A stretch of DNA of 64,000 nt, from the NCBI RefSeq assembly GCF_000812865.1, contig NZ_JSYL01000002.1:124001-188000 (forward strand), read 5' to 3'. The number at the start of each line of letters is the position of its first letter. Position 1 is the stretch's first letter. A model generated the notes under the pieces. The model ran no database searches, was not told the origin of the DNA, and saw only the letters and a program-made list of their open reading frames with translations. The translations under genes and the position numbers were made by a program. Source of the stretch: Kaistella jeonii. GTDB taxonomy: Bacteria > Bacteroidota > Bacteroidia > Flavobacteriales > Weeksellaceae. Of this stretch, positions 62,157 to 64,000 are shown one piece after another.

Positions 62157-62783
62157 TTATAAAGTTTTTATTTCACTTAAGATCATCATCGTTTCTTCGT
62201 GAAGTTCATCTAAACCATCATTATTGTAAATTACAAAATCAGCGAATTTAATTTTGTCTTTTTCCGGCATTTGTTTATTCATCACCGCTTCAACTTCACG
62301 ATATGTTTTCTCATCACGATCCATCACTCTTTTAAGGCGACAGTTATCATCTGCTGTCACCAAAATAGATTTGTAGCAACTTTGATTTAATTTTAATTCA
62401 AATAAAAGCGCAGTTTCTTTAAATATAAAAGGAGTTTTTTGCTGCGAAACCCATTTTTCAAAATTAATTTTTACTGCCGGATGAATTAAAGAATTCAGTT
62501 TTAAACGCAATTCTTCATCATTAAATATAATTTCACCCACATATCTGCGGTTATAAAAACCGTTATCATCGTAAGAATTTTCTCCTAAAAGAGCTTTGAT
62601 GTTTTTCTGAAGTTCTGCATCGTCGTTAACGATTGTTTTCGCACGCACATCCGAGTAATAAACAGGAAACCCTGCTTCTTCTATGAATTTTGAGACGGTT
62701 GTTTTTCCGGAACCAATTCCGCCGGTAATTCCAATAATTTTTGCGTTTTCCCTGGGTTCGGGTTCGGCTTCTTCTTCTATCAT
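62157..62783 (-). CDS. coaE: Dephospho-CoA kinase
   Basis: A 208-residue kinase: IIGITGGIGSGKTTVSKFIE (Walker A), FPVYYSDVRAK, then LIHPAVKINFEKW. It makes coenzyme A from dephospho-CoA. It starts with an unusual acidic 14-residue extension (MIEEEAEPEPRENA) before the normal CoaE start; no internal ATG gives a better start. It follows the MBL-fold gene by 21 bp, so they may be cotranscribed. Confidence 0.94.
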   Translation of the reverse strand: MIEEEAEPEPRENAKIIGITGGIGSGKTTVSKFIEEAGFPVYYSDVRAKTIVNDDAELQKNIKALLGENSYDDNGFYNRRYVGEIIFNDEELRLKLNSLIHPAVKINFEKWVSQQKTPFIFKETALLFELKLNQSCYKSILVTADDNCRLKRVMDRDEKTYREVEAVMNKQMPEKDKIKFADFVIYNNDGLDELHEETMMILSEIKTL

Positions 62784-62804
62784 AATTTTATAAGTTGTTC
62801 TATT

Positions 62805-63671
62805 TTAATAACCAAAAACTTCGTTCATGCTAAAAGTTTGGTCTAAGCGAATTCCTTTTTCAGTCATTTTCAAACTCGCCAGTTCGTTGTGTGCATCATG
62901 TTCAAAAAACAAAAGGTAATCATTATCAACACATTGCTTCAAAAACTTCGCTTTTTCTTCCATGGTTAAGAGCGGTCGAGTATCGTAACCCATCACATAA
63001 ACCTGAGGAATATGTCCAACAGTCGGAATTAAATCTGCGGCAAAAACAATCGTCTTTTCCTGATATCGAATGACAGGAAGCATCTGTTTTTCGGTGTGTC
63101 CATCCACAAAAATGACATCCATTTTTAAATCTGGAGCGAAACCATAATTTCCATTTTGAGGTGTTGGGAGAAAATTCAATTGACCGCTTTCCTGCATCGG
63201 CAGAATATTCTCCTTCAAAAAACTTGCCTTTTCTCTCGGATTCGGTTCTGTTGCCCATTTCCAATGTTCTTCATTCGACCAAAAATGGGCGTTTTTAAAA
63301 GCAGATCTATAACCGCTTCTGTCGTCATTCCACTCAATCGCACCACCGCAATGGTCAAAATGGAGATGCGTCAAAAAAACATCAGTAATATCATCTTTTA
63401 CAAAACCATATTTTTTCAGGTTTTTATCTAAAGTATCATCGCCCCAAAGAGAGTAATGTCCAAAGAATTTTTCGTCCTGTTTATTTCCCAGACCACAATC
63501 GATGAGGATCAGTTTTTTACCATCTTCCACCAAAAGTGAACGCGTTCCCAATTCAATCAAATTATTTTCATCAGCCGGATTTGTCCGTTGCCAAAGGGTT
63601 TTTGGAACAACACCAAACATGGCACCACCATCTAATTTAAATTTTCCACACTGTATAGGATAGAGTTTCAT
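62805..63671 (-). CDS. MBL-fold metallo-hydrolase
   Basis: A 288-residue protein. The metal-binding HLHFDHCGG motif and DCGLGNKQDEKFFG are seen; VDGHTEKQML and FAADLIPTVGHIP carry other ligands, with FFEHDAHNELASL near the end. The substrate is not known; AHL lactonase-like or related quorum-type hydrolases are alternatives by fold only. Upstream of coaE. Confidence 0.87.
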   Translation of the reverse strand: MKLYPIQCGKFKLDGGAMFGVVPKTLWQRTNPADENNLIELGTRSLLVEDGKKLILIDCGLGNKQDEKFFGHYSLWGDDTLDKNLKKYGFVKDDITDVFLTHLHFDHCGGAIEWNDDRSGYRSAFKNAHFWSNEEHWKWATEPNPREKASFLKENILPMQESGQLNFLPTPQNGNYGFAPDLKMDVIFVDGHTEKQMLPVIRYQEKTIVFAADLIPTVGHIPQVYVMGYDTRPLLTMEEKAKFLKQCVDNDYLLFFEHDAHNELASLKMTEKGIRLDQTFSMNEVFGY

Positions 63672-63708
63672 AAAATTTTATCTTTTAAATTCTTATCTAT
63701 TTTTATTT

Positions 63709-63794
63709 GGGCAGCTTTTTCCGCCTTCCGTTCCCGCTATTTTTTTACCAATGCTTTTGCCAACGAAAAAAATGAGCTCCACTCAAGTCGGGCT
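63709..63794. repeat. Dispersed T-arm/A-arm intergenic repeat, copy B
   Basis: GGGCAGC, CCGCCTTCCG, T-tract (GCTATTTTTTT), loop, A-tract (AAAAAAAT plus GAGC), ending AAGTCGGGCT. Same layout as 34690-34771, with diverged sequence. Confidence 0.5.
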
Positions 63795-63840
63795 GTAGAT
63801 TTTCGCGACTTAAAAAAGAGATTTATAAATATAAGTATTT

Positions 63841-63876
63841 GCTCTTTTCACTTGGCTCTTTTTACTTGGCTCTTTA
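63841..63876. repeat. Tandem CTTGGCTCTTTTTA-type repeat
   Basis: Two 14-bp units from 63851 and 63865, preceded by a partial third (GCTCTTTTCA, 63841). The ruvB stop codon falls inside the last unit. Related single motifs occur at 41849-41863 and 38618-38630. Confidence 0.65.
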
Positions 63877-64000
63877 AAACAACTCATCCGGTCTTCTCGG
63901 CATCGTAATATTTAGATGTTTATACGCTTTTTCAGTCACTTCTCTTCCTCTTGGAGTTCGAATAATAAAACCTTCCTGAATCAAAAACGGTTCATAAACC
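63874..64000 (-). CDS. ruvB: Holliday junction branch-migration helicase RuvB, C-terminus (5' end outside window)
   Basis: The last 42 residues are visible: [20 protein letters not shown], then EKAYKHLNI, and the end MPRRPDELF. This is the winged-helix tail of RuvB. It moves Holliday junctions with RuvA. The gene reads out of the window on the minus strand. Confidence 0.88.
   Translation of the reverse strand, partial: VYEPFLIQEGFIIRTPRGREVTEKAYKHLNITMPRRPDELF

Noticed and set aside
1-64000. tRNA or rRNA genes
   Set aside because: No cloverleaf-like or rRNA-like segment was recognised by eye in the spacers; a tRNA scan would be needed to exclude this fully.

Overview
The window looks like ordinary chromosome from a Bacteroidota bacterium of the class Flavobacteriia, most likely a Chryseobacterium-like member of the Weeksellaceae. 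This rests on several things seen in the sequence: AT-rich DNA, promoters of the Bacteroidota type (TAnnTTTG, two with a TTTG 19 bp upstream), type IX secretion (T9SS) C-terminal sorting domains, the rpmB-rpmG-DUF4295-ftsY gene order, and OmpA proteins with calcium-binding TSP3 repeats. No rRNA, tRNA, integrase, transposase, CRISPR array or phage gene was found.

Layout. 1-4.2 kb: tail of a T9SS type A cargo protein, rpmH, ftsE, accA, gltX. 4.3-9.0 kb: a small glycan island (mannose-6-phosphate isomerase-type cupin, a GT2-GT4 fusion, two further glycosyltransferase-like genes). 9.0-17.8 kb: rocD, accC-accB, rpmF-DUF177, pdxA, then ribE / NtrY-like histidine kinase / trmN6 on the other strand. 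17.9-31 kb: tsf, a T9SS type B protein with a choice-of-anchor L domain, fmt, recQ, two tandem OmpA-family paralogues, folK, sppA, a GlsB/YeaQ-like protein, ftsY and small ribosomal proteins. 31-46 kb: proC, murB, a lipoprotein, an aminotransferase, a VOC protein, an M3 peptidase lipoprotein, a GIN-domain lipoprotein, a lemA-TPM-TPM operon, folA, a TPR membrane protein, a YicG-type channel, coaD, ddl, lpxK, and purine nucleoside phosphorylase. 46-52 kb: an NYN/OST-HTH protein, dinB, a cytoplasmic alpha-amylase, a zinc alcohol dehydrogenase, a secreted phosphodiesterase. 52.3-62.1 kb: two very large paralogous T9SS type B surface proteins (1890 and 1157 aa). The end holds coaE, an MBL-fold hydrolase and the C-terminus of ruvB.

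Most genes are housekeeping: fatty-acid initiation (accA, accB, accC), translation (rpmH, rpmF, rpmG, rpmB, tsf, gltX, fmt), folate and CoA synthesis (folK, folA, coaD, coaE) and envelope synthesis (murB, ddl, lpxK). The accessory signal lies in the cell-surface genes. The two giant proteins share an IgGFc-binding-like N-terminal region and the same C-terminal secretion module; the larger carries about three extra copies of a roughly 249-residue (747 bp) module that are nearly identical at DNA level. Between them lies an exact 21-bp-period tandem array of ten units (58246-58455). Intergenic spacers elsewhere carry families of dispersed palindromic repeats. These are the most interesting structures here; I see no clear new enzymatic or defence system.
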